DNA of 64,000 nt from an uncultured Dokdonia sp. (GCF_947492535.1 NZ_CANLNH010000006.1:124001-188000), one strand, 5' to 3'. Shown: positions 1-9,483, numbered from the stretch's first letter. Numbers and translations are program-made. Notes: a model not told the origin generated them from the letters alone.

Positions 1-897
1 TCACCACCATTGTTTGTAGGTATTACCGCAGTAATATTATCTCTCTTTAAAAGATTGCCTATTGTTTTTGAAGTACGAGATTTATGGCCTGAATCGGCAA
101 TAGATACAGGAGTTTTGAAAAATAAACTCATTATAAAAATGGCGTATTGGTTTGAAAACTATATTTATAAAAAAGCAAAACTAATTAATGTCCTAACACC
201 CGCTTTTAAAACTAAATTAATAGAAAAAGGAGTCCCAGAAGAAAAAATTATTTTTATTCCTAATGCGGCAGATTTTACATTAGCTGAGCAAATTCAAAAA
301 AGTGATTTTGATGCCGATACATTTAAAAAAGAGTTAGGATTAGAAGGAAAGTTTGTAATTACATATGTAGGTGCTCATGGTGTTGCAAATCATTTGATAC
401 AATTAGTAGATGCTGCTGAGCAATTACAAGATACTTCGGTTGTTTTTCAGTTAATAGGATCTGGAATGAAGAAGCAAGAGTTACAAGACGAAGTGAAAAA
501 ACGTGGGTTATCTAATATTATTTTTAGAAATGCAGTACCTAAAGCCGAAGTTTTTAAATATATCCTAGCATCCGATATGGGAGCTTCTGTTCTTAAAAAT
601 GTAGATACTTTTAAAACTATTTATTCGAATAAAACCTTTGATTATATGTCATGTAAACGTCCTGTTTTTTTAGCTATAGATGGTGTTTCTAGAGAACTTG
701 TAGAAAAGGCAGATTGTGGTATTTATGTAGAACCAGAAAATATAGATGATATCGTATTAAAGTTAAAAAAGATACTTCAAGATAAAGAGTCGCTTTCTTT
801 GAGTGGGATTAATGGCTATGAGTATGCAAAAAAACACTTTGATAGAGGGGTGCTTGCTCAACAATACGTTAATCATCTGCAAACCGTTGCACGATAA
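1..897 (+). CDS. Glycosyltransferase family 4, 5'-truncated by window edge
   Basis: C-terminal 298 residues of a GT-B fold glycosyltransferase of the WcaI/WbuB kind that adds a sugar to a lipid-linked surface-glycan intermediate at the cytoplasmic membrane. The frame is open from base 1 (it reads SPPLFVG), so the TTG at base 10 is internal and the true start lies upstream of the window. Seen: the FEVRDLWPESAI segment typical of this subfamily near the start, and the donor-site region SNKTFDYMSCKRPVF about residue 210. It is followed by a PglC-like transferase in the same direction after 38 nt, which suggests a shared operon. The acceptor and donor sugars cannot be told from sequence. Confidence 0.85.
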   Translation, partial: SPPLFVGITAVILSLFKRLPIVFEVRDLWPESAIDTGVLKNKLIIKMAYWFENYIYKKAKLINVLTPAFKTKLIEKGVPEEKIIFIPNAADFTLAEQIQKSDFDADTFKKELGLEGKFVITYVGAHGVANHLIQLVDAAEQLQDTSVVFQLIGSGMKKQELQDEVKKRGLSNIIFRNAVPKAEVFKYILASDMGASVLKNVDTFKTIYSNKTFDYMSCKRPVFLAIDGVSRELVEKADCGIYVEPENIDDIVLKLKKILQDKESLSLSGINGYEYAKKHFDRGVLAQQYVNHLQTVAR

Positions 898-935
898 AAA
901 ATAGAAGCGTTACTTTGCACTAAGAGTATATAGCG

Positions 936-1541
936 ATGTATAAAAATTTCTTTAAACCTTTATTTGATATAATCACAGCGTTTATTGTCCTGTTGTTAGT
1001 GAGTCCTATATTCATTTTTGCGATGCTTAGTTTACTTGTTGTGAATGCGGGTTCTCCGTTTTTTATACAAAAGCGACCCGGAAAAAATGGACGTATTTTT
1101 AGTATTGTTAAACTAAAAACAATGACCGATGCTAAAGATGAGAATGGTAATTTGTTACCAGATGCCGATCGACTTACAAAAGTAGGACGTATTATACGTA
1201 AAACATCTTTAGATGAAATCCCTCAACTGTTTAACGTACTTAAAGGCGACATGAGTCTTGTTGGACCTAGGCCATTATTACCATCTTATTTAGAACTATA
1301 TTCTCAAGAACAAGCAAGAAGACATCATGTAAAACCAGGAATCACTGGTTGGGCGCAAGTAAATGGAAGAAATTCTATAAGTTGGGAAAAGAAATTTGAG
1401 TTAGACGTTTGGTATGTAGATCACCTTTCGTTTTTATTAGATTTTAAAATTATGCTGCTTACTGTAAAAAAAGTATTTTTAAGTGAAGACATTAATACAG
1501 AAGGAGTAGCAACAACAAAACCATTTAAAGGCAGCTTATGA
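936..1541 (+). CDS. PglC-like initiating sugar-1-phosphate transferase
   Basis: 201-residue monotopic phosphoglycosyltransferase that moves a sugar phosphate from a UDP-sugar onto undecaprenyl phosphate, the first membrane step of glycan assembly. Seen: one hydrophobic re-entrant N-terminal helix (about residues 9-36) and a cytoplasmic domain with QKRPGKNGRIF, the catalytic Asp-Glu pair in TSLDEIPQL (residues 93-94) and LVGPRPLLP. The length is that of the small PglC form, not the long WcaJ/WbaP form with extra membrane segments. It overlaps the next acetyltransferase gene by 4 nt (ATGA), so translation is probably coupled. With its three downstream neighbours it matches the set that makes and loads diacetylbacillosamine in Campylobacter; the exact sugar is inferred. 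Confidence 0.9.
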   Translation: MYKNFFKPLFDIITAFIVLLLVSPIFIFAMLSLLVVNAGSPFFIQKRPGKNGRIFSIVKLKTMTDAKDENGNLLPDADRLTKVGRIIRKTSLDEIPQLFNVLKGDMSLVGPRPLLPSYLELYSQEQARRHHVKPGITGWAQVNGRNSISWEKKFELDVWYVDHLSFLLDFKIMLLTVKKVFLSEDINTEGVATTKPFKGSL

Positions 1542-2143
1542 TCACACTATATGGAGCAAGCGGACATGCTAAGGTGATTATAGATATTATTCATAGTAAT
1601 AATGAGTCTATACACCATATCATGGATGACAATAAAAATATAGAAGAGCTTATAGGATACCCAGTACTGACACCATGTGAGAAAAAATGCAAAAATGTAA
1701 TTATAGCTATAGGTGATAATAAAATACGCAAACGTATAGTAACTACATTAAATGCTACATATAGTAAAGCTGTTGTTCATAAAAGTGCTATCGTAGGTTC
1801 TCATGTAATTATAAACGAAGGTACTGTAGTTATGGCCAAGGCAGTTATAAACTCTAGTGCAAAAATAGGTAAGCATAGTATTGTAAACACCGCTGCTATT
1901 ATAGAGCATGATGTCATTATAGAAGATTATGTTCATGTTTCACCGGGCGCTATTATAACGGGTGGAGTTACAATAGGTGAAGGGAGTCATATAGGAGCTG
2001 GAGCGGTTATACTTCCTAATATAAAAATTGGCAAAAATGTTATTATAGGAGCTGGAGCAGTAGTCGTTAAGGATATAGAAGAAGAGGTGGTAGCTATAGG
2101 TAATCCAGCAAGAATTCTTAAAAAGAATACAAACAATGAATGA
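1538..2143 (+). CDS. PglD-like sugar O/N-acetyltransferase
   Basis: 201-residue acetyltransferase of the NeuD/PglD family. Seen: an N-terminal nucleotide-sugar binding Rossmann-like part starting MITLYGASGHAKV, then left-handed beta-helix hexapeptide repeats from about residue 80. The general base His of PglD-type enzymes fits His124 in AAIIEHD. The family acetylates the 4-amino group of a UDP-4-amino sugar using acetyl-CoA. It starts within the end of the PglC-like gene and overlaps the following aminotransferase gene by 8 nt, so the genes are tightly coupled. The downstream aminotransferase would make its substrate. Confidence 0.88.
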   Translation: MITLYGASGHAKVIIDIIHSNNESIHHIMDDNKNIEELIGYPVLTPCEKKCKNVIIAIGDNKIRKRIVTTLNATYSKAVVHKSAIVGSHVIINEGTVVMAKAVINSSAKIGKHSIVNTAAIIEHDVIIEDYVHVSPGAIITGGVTIGEGSHIGAGAVILPNIKIGKNVIIGAGAVVVKDIEEEVVAIGNPARILKKNTNNE

Positions 2144-3275
2144 AACAAAAATATGGTTGTCTTCTCCACATATGGGAGGAACAGAACAGAACTATGTAAA
2201 TGAAGCTTTCGATACAAATTGGATCGCTCCATTGGGCCCTAATGTAAATGGTTTTGAAAACGATTTAAGTGCCTATCTTAATAACAACCCTGTAGCTGCA
2301 TTGAGTTCTGGAACTGCCGCACTTCATCTAGCATTATTACAGTGTGGTGTTGGACAAGGAGATGAAGTGATTTGTCAATCATTTACATTTTCTGCAAGTG
2401 CAAATCCAATTACATATTTAGGGGCTACTCCAGTTTTTGTAGATAGTGAAGACGTAACGTGGAATATTTCTCCTAAATATTTAGAAGAAGCTATTACTGA
2501 TCGCATAGCAAAAGGGAAAAAACCAAAAGCAATAGTTGCTGTGCATTTATATGGTATGCCTTATTTAGTAGACGAAATACATGCAATTGCCAATAAATAT
2601 GTAATCCCTGTTGTAGAAGATAGTGCCGAAGCATTAGGGTCTACCTATAAAGGAAGAAACTGTGGTACTTTTGGTACTTATGGTGTTTTATCTTTTAACG
2701 GAAATAAAATTATTACTACAAGTGGAGGCGGAGCTCTTGTTTGTCCATCAGAAGAAGCAAAACAGCATACTGTATTTTTAGCAACACAAGCCCGTGACGA
2801 TGCTCCGCATTACCAGCATAGTAGTATAGGCTATAACTATAGGTTAAGTAATATATCTGCCGGAATAGGCAGAGGACAAATGGAAGTGCTGGATAAGCAC
2901 ATAAACCTTCGTAGACAGATGAATTCTTTTTATCAAGAGCTTTTTGAAAAATACGATGGTATTACTGTATTTACAGAACCTAATGAAGATTTTTATAGCA
3001 ACCATTGGTTATCAGCAATTTTAGTAGATCCTGAAAAAACTAATGGCATAACTAGGGAAGATATTCGTCTCGCTTTCGCGAAAGCAAATATAGAATCTAG
3101 ACCACTTTGGAAACCGATGCATATGCAACCAATATTCGAAAACTGTGCTTTTTATGGAGAAAATGTAGCATTTCGTCTATTTAAAAACGGATTATGCGTA
3201 CCTTCGGGCTCAAATTTGATGTTGAATGATAAGCAAAGAATAGAAAAGGTTATCTTTGAATTGCTATCCAGATAG
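2136..3275 (+). CDS. PglE-like PLP-dependent sugar aminotransferase (DegT/DnrJ/EryC1)
   Basis: 379-residue fold-type I aminotransferase that converts a UDP-4-keto-6-deoxy sugar to the 4-amino sugar with glutamate as amino donor. Seen: the pocket ALSSGTAALHLAL, Asp162 in VVEDSAEALG, which contacts the PLP ring nitrogen, and the PLP-binding Lys191 in SFNGNKIITTSGGG. Length fits the family. A full copy of the dispersed palindrome GCTTTCGCGAAAGC lies inside the coding sequence at 3072-3085 and is read as Ala-Phe-Ala-Lys-Ala within LAFAKANIESRP. The gene sits between the acetyltransferase (8-nt overlap) and the dehydratase (9-nt gap). Confidence 0.9.
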   Translation: MNETKIWLSSPHMGGTEQNYVNEAFDTNWIAPLGPNVNGFENDLSAYLNNNPVAALSSGTAALHLALLQCGVGQGDEVICQSFTFSASANPITYLGATPVFVDSEDVTWNISPKYLEEAITDRIAKGKKPKAIVAVHLYGMPYLVDEIHAIANKYVIPVVEDSAEALGSTYKGRNCGTFGTYGVLSFNGNKIITTSGGGALVCPSEEAKQHTVFLATQARDDAPHYQHSSIGYNYRLSNISAGIGRGQMEVLDKHINLRRQMNSFYQELFEKYDGITVFTEPNEDFYSNHWLSAILVDPEKTNGITREDIRLAFAKANIESRPLWKPMHMQPIFENCAFYGENVAFRLFKNGLCVPSGSNLMLNDKQRIEKVIFELLSR

Positions 3276-3284
3276 GATCAATAA

Positions 3285-5264
3285 ATGCATATGAAGAATA
3301 AATTACAAATCGCTATTGAGAATTTATTTTCTGATGACAATAAGTTAGATATTAGGAATATTAGATATCTTCCTCGATGGGCAGTACTATTTATTGATAC
3401 ATTATTAGTTACTTCAAGTTTGTTTCTTACTTATTTCCTTCTTAAGGATCTAAATATTGTTCCTTTAAAAACATTAAGAGTTTCTCAACAGGTAGGACTT
3501 ATAGTTGGTATTAACTTTATCTTCTTATTATTATTTAAGACATATGCAGGGTTAATAAGGCATTCCTCATATATGGATGCATTGAAACTCTTTTTTGCAT
3601 CTGTTTCTACTTTCTTGACATTACTAATAATAAATATCATAAGTATAGCTGTAATTGGGAATAAAATTTTTATTGGCACAGGTCTAATTGTATTTTTATT
3701 TATCTCCTTTTCTGCCTTATTTATTTTTAGATTATCTGTAAAACAATTATATGAATATTTTAAAGTAGCTCAACAGGAAGAAGAACTTATAACTGCTGTT
3801 ATTGTTGGTGTAGATGATGGTGCTATTTCAATAGCAGCTGCATTAGATATAGAGCATCCACAGCGTTTTAAAATACAGGGTTTTGCTTCTAGCAGACAGA
3901 ACAAGAGCTTACGTATTCTAGGAAAACCAGTTTTAGAAATGAATACTTCTATTAGTAGTTTGGTTCATAAATTAGATGCTCAGGCTATTATATTTTCGGG
4001 TAATACACTAAATGCAGAAGAGCGTTATGCATTAGTAAAAGATTGTTTAGAGAATGATATTAAAGTATATAACTCTCCTTTAGTTATAAATTGGTCAGAA
4101 AACACAACAGTAACAGATCAGTTAAAATCTTTACAAATTGAAGATTTATTAAATAGAGATCCTATAGTCCTTAATGCTAAGAATAAAACTGCTCAGATTA
4201 GTAATAAAAATATACTAGTAACAGGAGGGGCAGGTTCTATAGGAAGTGAAATTGTAAGACAAGTTGCTACATATAGTCCTAAAAGACTTATTATCTTAGA
4301 TCAAGCAGAATCTCCATTACATGCATTACATATAGAGCTTAAAGACAAATTCCCAGATCTTACAGTGACTTATGTTATATGTGATGTGGTAAATAGAAAA
4401 CGTCTTAGAGTTCTTTTTGAAACATATAAAATAGATGTGATATATCATGCCGCTGCATACAAGCATGTTCCTTTAATGGAGGATAATCCCTCTGAAGCTA
4501 TACATACTAATGTATTAGGAACAAAATTGATGGCTGACCTCGCAACAGAATTTGGAGTAGGACATTTCGTTATGGTAAGCACTGATAAAGCTGTAAACCC
4601 TAGTAATGTAATGGGAGCTTCAAAAAGGGCTGCAGAAATGTATGTACAATCATTATATTTTGAACAAAAAGAATTAGCTCCTGGAAATACAAAAATCACT
4701 AAATTTATTACTACCCGATTTGGTAACGTATTAGGCTCTAATGGGTCAGTAGTACCGTTATTTAAAAAACAGATAGAAGCTGGTGGCCCAGTAACCATTA
4801 CACACCCAGATATTATTCGTTACTTCATGACTATTCCAGAAGCTTGTCAACTTGTACTTGAAGCTGGCGCTATGGGCAAAGGAGGAGAAATTTTTATTTT
4901 TGACATGGGTGAACCTGTAAAAATTATGGATCTTGCCGAAAAGATGATAAAACTTGCTGGGCATATTCCAAATGAAGATATTGATGTTAAAATCACTGGA
5001 TTACGACCTGGAGAAAAACTATATGAAGAATTATTAAGTGATAAAAGTAAAACGCTTCCTACACACCATACAAAGATTATGATTAGTGAAGATGAAACAA
5101 AAGAATACCTCTTTGTAAATGAATCTATTAAATCTATAGTCAAAGCAGCAAAAGAAAATATGAATAATAAAACTGTTGCAAAGCTTAAACAATTAATCCC
5201 TGAATTTAAAAGTAATAATTCTGAATATGAAATATTAGATATTCAAGTTGAAAAACAAAAATAG
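3285..5264 (+). CDS. PglF/WbpM-like membrane nucleotide-sugar 4,6-dehydratase
   Basis: 659-residue membrane-anchored extended SDR that dehydrates a UDP-HexNAc to the 4-keto-6-deoxy form, first step of the bacillosamine-type path. Seen: four hydrophobic segments in residues 30-150, a first nucleotide-binding-like domain, then a second with ILVTGGAGSIGSEI (about 307-320). The catalytic region STDKAVNPSNVMGASK shows Ser-Met-Lys in place of the usual Ser-Tyr-Lys, as in WbpM/PglF-type dehydratases. A second ATG lies two codons in (3291). Last of the four Pgl-like genes; a promoter follows before the export genes. Confidence 0.9.
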   Translation: MHMKNKLQIAIENLFSDDNKLDIRNIRYLPRWAVLFIDTLLVTSSLFLTYFLLKDLNIVPLKTLRVSQQVGLIVGINFIFLLLFKTYAGLIRHSSYMDALKLFFASVSTFLTLLIINIISIAVIGNKIFIGTGLIVFLFISFSALFIFRLSVKQLYEYFKVAQQEEELITAVIVGVDDGAISIAAALDIEHPQRFKIQGFASSRQNKSLRILGKPVLEMNTSISSLVHKLDAQAIIFSGNTLNAEERYALVKDCLENDIKVYNSPLVINWSENTTVTDQLKSLQIEDLLNRDPIVLNAKNKTAQISNKNILVTGGAGSIGSEIVRQVATYSPKRLIILDQAESPLHALHIELKDKFPDLTVTYVICDVVNRKRLRVLFETYKIDVIYHAAAYKHVPLMEDNPSEAIHTNVLGTKLMADLATEFGVGHFVMVSTDKAVNPSNVMGASKRAAEMYVQSLYFEQKELAPGNTKITKFITTRFGNVLGSNGSVVPLFKKQIEAGGPVTITHPDIIRYFMTIPEACQLVLEAGAMGKGGEIFIFDMGEPVKIMDLAEKMIKLAGHIPNEDIDVKITGLRPGEKLYEELLSDKSKTLPTHHTKIMISEDETKEYLFVNESIKSIVKAAKENMNNKTVAKLKQLIPEFKSNNSEYEILDIQVEKQK

Positions 5265-5287
5265 TTAGAAGTAACATCTTTAAAAGA

Positions 5288-5318
5288 TTGCTTCTTACAC
5301 GTTTTAAGATTACTTTTG
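5288..5318 (+). promoter_or_regulatory. Bacteroidetes-type promoter of the wza/wzc-like pair
   Basis: TTG at 5288-5290 and TACTTTTG at 5311-5318 are separated by 20 nt, a good match to the Bacteroidetes sigma-A pattern TTG-N(about 20)-TAnnTTTG. It lies in the 80-nt gap after the dehydratase gene and 26 nt before the export lipoprotein start, so the export and kinase genes can be transcribed apart from the sugar genes. Confidence 0.7.
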
Positions 5319-5344
5319 CAAACTAATTTTTAGAAAGACAACCA

Positions 5345-6124
5345 TTGAAATCATATATTAGATATAGCTACATTTTACTATCGATAACGTTACTGCTAAC
5401 TTCTTGTGTATCCAAAAAGAAAATACTCTATTTACAAGATTTAGATCAAATAGTTGAAAATCCTGCTAACACAAATTATAATATTAGCATAAAAGCTAAT
5501 GACTTATTAACTATCAATATATCAGCTGTAAACCCAGAAGCTGTACTCCCTTTCAATCAACCTATAGTAGCCAGAGCTTCTACAAATGGTAATGTACAAG
5601 GAGCACAACAATTACAAACATATTTAGTAAATGTTGATGGTACAATTGAATTCCCACTTGTTGGAACTATAAATATAGCAGGACTTACCCGTAGTGAGGC
5701 TACTATAAAGGTAAAAGAGTTGGTTTCTGAGTATGTTAAAGACCCAATAGTAAATATAAGAATTCTTAATTTTAAAGTTTCTGTATTAGGTGAAGTTGCT
5801 AGTCCAGGTACATTTAATTTACAAGATGAACGAATTACCATATTAGAAGCATTAGGTCTTGCTGGCGATATGACTATTTTTGGAGATCGAAGTAATGTTA
5901 AGATAATTAGAGAGGTAGATGGAGTTAAAACATATGGTGAATTAGATTTTACTTCTTCTACTATTATAAATTCGCCTTTCTACTATTTACAACAAAATGA
6001 TGTTGTTATTGTTTCTCCAAATAAAGCACAGGTGCAAAGTTCAAGTTTTAATAGAAATACCAGTGTGTTTATATCTGTTGCAGGTATAATTATATCTGTA
6101 ATTAGTGTACTAACTCGGATTTAA
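5345..6124 (+). CDS. Wza-like polysaccharide export lipoprotein (OPX family)
   Basis: 259-residue outer-membrane lipoprotein that forms the exit channel for capsule or exopolysaccharide. Seen: a signal peptide ending in LLLTSC with Cys21 as the lipidation site, a poly-export domain (about residues 45-145), an SLBB-type domain containing VLGEVASPGTFNL (about 150-235) and a hydrophobic C-terminal helix. The start codon is TTG; no ATG fits, and AGAAAGA lies 6-12 nt upstream. It is followed after 11 nt by the Wzc-like kinase gene, the usual partner that couples polymerisation to export. Confidence 0.9.
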   Translation: MKSYIRYSYILLSITLLLTSCVSKKKILYLQDLDQIVENPANTNYNISIKANDLLTINISAVNPEAVLPFNQPIVARASTNGNVQGAQQLQTYLVNVDGTIEFPLVGTINIAGLTRSEATIKVKELVSEYVKDPIVNIRILNFKVSVLGEVASPGTFNLQDERITILEALGLAGDMTIFGDRSNVKIIREVDGVKTYGELDFTSSTIINSPFYYLQQNDVVIVSPNKAQVQSSSFNRNTSVFISVAGIIISVISVLTRI

Positions 6125-6135
6125 TTTTACGTTTT

Positions 6136-8523
6136 ATGAAAGAAACTAATAAAATAACGGGTCAGGAAGAAATCAATATAAAAGATCAAATTCAACAATA
6201 TCTCCAGTATTGGCCTTGGTTTATATTATCTCTAATTATATGTTATTCGTCTGCTTGGTTTTATTTAAGATATAGCACGTATAGTTACGTGACAGAAGCT
6301 ACAATACTTATAAAAGATGATAATAATGCTTCTCTTTCAGAGATTGCCATTTTCGAAGATTTAGGATTAACAGGATCAGGATTAAACGTTTCTGAATTTG
6401 AAAATGAAATTGAACTTTTAAGATCTAGAAGTTTACTTGCAAGTGTAGTTGAAAATCTAAATTCAAATATCTCTTATTATAAAGAGGGTAATATAAAAAC
6501 TTCAGAAATCTATGAAGATTTACCTTTTACAATAGATATCATTGATAAATCATTTATCAATGATGAAAACTCTACTACGTTTTATGTAGAAATACAATTA
6601 GATGATAATAGTTTTAATTTCAAAGAAGGAGAACAAGGGATAGCTAAATCTCATAAGTTTGGAGAAACTTTTTCTACACGTAAATTAGGGAATGTTGCAT
6701 TAAATAAAAAAGCACTTAACTCGAAAAATATTGATATTAAAGGTAACTATTTAATTCATATAAATAGCGTCGAAAAAGCTGTAAATAAATTAAGATCAAC
6801 AATTAATATTCAATCTGTTAGTAAGAATAGTAGTATACTCAAACTTTCTTTAGTATATCCTGAAAAAAAGAAAGCAGAAATTACCCTTAATACTATTATT
6901 GATGCTTACAATACAGATGCAATAAAAGATAGAAATTTAATTTCAAAAAATACAGCTGATTTTATTGTTAATAGATTGGCTATTATAACTAAAGAATTAG
7001 ATTCTGTAGAAACTAATAAAGTTGTTTTCAAAGAAGATAATAATGTAACAGATCTTGAAACTGAAGGTAAGTTGTTTATAGAGAACTCAAACGAGTTAAA
7101 TAAGCAACAAATTGAAATAGCTACTCAGAAACAACTTTTAGAATCTATGTTGGAGTATCTAAAGTCGAGTGAACAATATTCACTATTACCTTCTAATTTA
7201 GGTGTCCAAAATTCAAATATTTCACAATCCATTAATGATTATAATGAATTAATTCTTACAAGACAACGTTTATTAAGGAGTTCAACAGAAGCAAACCCAG
7301 TTGTATTAGAATCATCTAGTAAAATAGTACAGTCTAAAGAGAATATTAGAGAAAATATTAAAACTGTTATTCTGTCTTTAGACATAGAGATTAAAGATTT
7401 AAGAAAACAACAGAGTAGGGTTGGAGGCAAAATATCTCAAATCCCAAGTATTTCAAAATCTTCTAGAGACATTGAGAGACAACAAACAATAAAAGAGACG
7501 TTATATCTTTATTTATTACAGAAAAGAGAAGAAACTGCTATTTCTCTTGCTGTCACAACACCAAAAGCTAAAATAGTAGATAGAGCGTATAGTTTAAACG
7601 CACCAATATCTCCAAAACCTAAAATCATATATTTAGCATCTATTATTTTAGGATTATTAGTGCCTTTTGGAATATTTTTTATTAAAAAAATATTTGATAC
7701 AAAAATCCATAATAGAATTGACCTTGAGAAAGAAATCCCTTCCTTACCTATATTAGGTGAAATACCAATTATAGAAAGTAAAGAAAGCGAGGTTATTAAA
7801 AATAATGATAGATCAGTTTTAGCTGAAGCATTTAGGATTTTAAGAACAAACCTTAGCTACTTTATAAAAGCAAAAGAAAATGGGAATGTCATTTTTGTTA
7901 CTTCTACCATTAAAGGAGAGGGTAAAACGTTTGTAGCTTATAACTTAGCAATAACCCTTACAAGTACAGGGAAATCAGTACTTCTTATAGGAGCAGATGT
8001 TCGTAATCCACAAATACATAGGTATATCGATAAAAATGAATGGACTATTGGACTTTCTGAATATTTATATGATTCTTCTGTAGATGTAGCGTCAATTACT
8101 AATAGGACAGAAACTGAAGGCCAAGATTTTGATGTAATATTATCAGGAAGAATACCGCCAAACCCTGCCGAATTATTAATGAGTGAACGTTTTGAGAATA
8201 TCATTGAAGAAGTAAGAGGGAAGTATGATTATGTTATTGTAGATACAGCTCCTACCTTATTAGTAACAGATACACTACTTATAAGTCAACTTGCAGATAC
8301 TACTGTATATGTATGTCGTGCTGAATATACGGATAAGAAATTATTACAATACCCAAAAGAGTTATATGAAGAAGGGAAACTAAAGAATATAGCTTTTGCT
8401 ATCAATGGAATTAAAATCACAAATTTTGGTTACGGTAGTAAATATGGATATGGATATGGATATGGACAAGAACAACCAAGCGTATTTAATCGAATAAAAA
8501 GATTATTAAGATTAAAAAAATAG
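6136..8523 (+). CDS. Wzc-like chain-length co-polymerase and BY tyrosine kinase
   Basis: 795-residue inner-membrane protein that controls capsule polymer length. Seen: N-terminal membrane helix in a Wzz domain, long coiled-coil-rich periplasmic part, second membrane helix about residues 495-513, then a cytoplasmic bacterial tyrosine kinase. Walker A is STIKGEGKTF (about 588-597), Walker A' is VLLIGADVRNP, where Gly replaces the first Asp of the usual motif, and Walker B is VIVDTAP (about 700). The C-terminal tail holds five clustered tyrosines around residues 765-777, the autophosphorylation region. Four of the Tyr-Gly pairs are coded by a perfect 6-bp tandem repeat. The opposing phosphatase gene downstream is the probable antagonist. 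Confidence 0.92.
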   Translation: MKETNKITGQEEINIKDQIQQYLQYWPWFILSLIICYSSAWFYLRYSTYSYVTEATILIKDDNNASLSEIAIFEDLGLTGSGLNVSEFENEIELLRSRSLLASVVENLNSNISYYKEGNIKTSEIYEDLPFTIDIIDKSFINDENSTTFYVEIQLDDNSFNFKEGEQGIAKSHKFGETFSTRKLGNVALNKKALNSKNIDIKGNYLIHINSVEKAVNKLRSTINIQSVSKNSSILKLSLVYPEKKKAEITLNTIIDAYNTDAIKDRNLISKNTADFIVNRLAIITKELDSVETNKVVFKEDNNVTDLETEGKLFIENSNELNKQQIEIATQKQLLESMLEYLKSSEQYSLLPSNLGVQNSNISQSINDYNELILTRQRLLRSSTEANPVVLESSSKIVQSKENIRENIKTVILSLDIEIKDLRKQQSRVGGKISQIPSISKSSRDIERQQTIKETLYLYLLQKREETAISLAVTTPKAKIVDRAYSLNAPISPKPKIIYLASIILGLLVPFGIFFIKKIFDTKIHNRIDLEKEIPSLPILGEIPIIESKESEVIKNNDRSVLAEAFRILRTNLSYFIKAKENGNVIFVTSTIKGEGKTFVAYNLAITLTSTGKSVLLIGADVRNPQIHRYIDKNEWTIGLSEYLYDSSVDVASITNRTETEGQDFDVILSGRIPPNPAELLMSERFENIIEEVRGKYDYVIVDTAPTLLVTDTLLISQLADTTVYVCRAEYTDKKLLQYPKELYEEGKLKNIAFAINGIKITNFGYGSKYGYGYGYGQEQPSVFNRIKRLLRLKK
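8443..8466 (+). repeat. Hexanucleotide tandem repeat (TATGGA)4 in the Tyr tail
   Basis: Four perfect tandem copies of TATGGA, in frame and encoding Tyr-Gly four times, form most of the tyrosine cluster of the Wzc-like kinase. Slippage would add or remove whole phosphorylatable tyrosines without breaking the frame. Confidence 0.9.
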
Positions 8524-8535
8524 ACTCAATATAAA

Positions 8536-8577
8536 AAATAAAAGACCCTGCATTAACAAGTGCAGGGTCTTTTATTT
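8536..8577 (+). terminator. Terminator of the capsule operon
   Basis: Perfect 17-bp stem (8536-8552 with 8561-8577) with an 8-nt loop; core AAAGACCCTGCA / TGCAGGGTCTTT. A/T flanks on both sides let it work in both directions. It sits 12 nt after the kinase stop codon. Confidence 0.88.
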
Positions 8578-8753
8578 AAATCAAGTCTAGTTCTGAAATA
8601 ACTTCCTTTCATTTGTATAGATTAAACATCGTTTAGAGAATCTATAAATCAAAATAGCTAAATGATTATATCATCTTTGAGTTCGATTATACTACTTTAT
8701 ATCGTAAATAACTTTAGAAAATTATTTTACAACATACATATTAGCTTATTTCA

Positions 8754-9479
8754 TCAGCCAAACGTAATCTTTGTATTCTCACATACCGTTTTTAAAGAAG
8801 AAACGTAAGCACTTCCTAACTTCATACGTTCTATCTTATTTAGATGCTCTATTTTATGGGTATCTATTCCTATAAAATCATAGGCACCCTCTTTTAATAA
8901 TTTAAAAGCTATTTTTTGACATGATTCTCCATAATGTTCTGAAAGCGAAAGCGCATTCAATTGTAAAAGACATCCTCTAGATTTAAAATCTTGAAATATT
9001 TCAGGTTTATTATGATAGTATGCATATCGTTCTGGATGTGCTAATATTGGAATATAACCTTGCGTGCCAATTTTAAAGATAATTTCTTTAATATTCTCTG
9101 GTGGTTGAAAATAAGACATTTCTATAAGCACATAGTTTCCATGTAATGGAATGATGTTTTTAGAGTCGAGTAATGCGTCAAAATTATCATCTATCATATA
9201 TTCAGATGAATAGCTAAGTTTTATATCATTAATCTCCTCTTTAATGCTATCATATGCACTTTTAATGATACTAGGTGTGTTATCATAAATACCATGCATT
9301 GTATGTGGTGTTGCGATAATGTTAGGACATCCTAAGTCTTTATATTTTTCAATAATAATAAGACTCATATCCTTGTCCTTTGCACCATCATCTATTCCTG
9401 GTAATACATGGCAATGCATTTCGGGAGTACCACTCCATATATCAATAAATGAGGTTTTCTTTTTAAAAAATTGTAGCAT
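8754..9479 (-). CDS. CpsB/YwqE-type tyrosine-protein phosphatase (PHP domain)
   Basis: 241-residue manganese-dependent phosphatase that dephosphorylates the tyrosine tail of Wzc-like kinases. Seen: PHP metal-binding motifs HCHVLPGIDDGAKD near the N-terminus, ATPHTM, HPERY and GIDTHKIEH. The start is placed at the ATG giving MLQFFKKK; the open frame extends 11 codons further up to a TTG, but that TTG and the following sequence form the promoter. It faces the capsule operon across the shared terminator, which supports a role in regulating that kinase. Confidence 0.88.
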   Translation of the reverse strand: MLQFFKKKTSFIDIWSGTPEMHCHVLPGIDDGAKDKDMSLIIIEKYKDLGCPNIIATPHTMHGIYDNTPSIIKSAYDSIKEEINDIKLSYSSEYMIDDNFDALLDSKNIIPLHGNYVLIEMSYFQPPENIKEIIFKIGTQGYIPILAHPERYAYYHNKPEIFQDFKSRGCLLQLNALSLSEHYGESCQKIAFKLLKEGAYDFIGIDTHKIEHLNKIERMKLGSAYVSSLKTVCENTKITFG

Positions 9480-9483
9480 ATCA

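Noticed and set aside
4445-4798. Antisense ORFs within the PglF-like, LpxD-like and other genes
   Set aside because: They overlap well-supported genes completely, show no family motifs and follow the codon pattern of the opposite strand.
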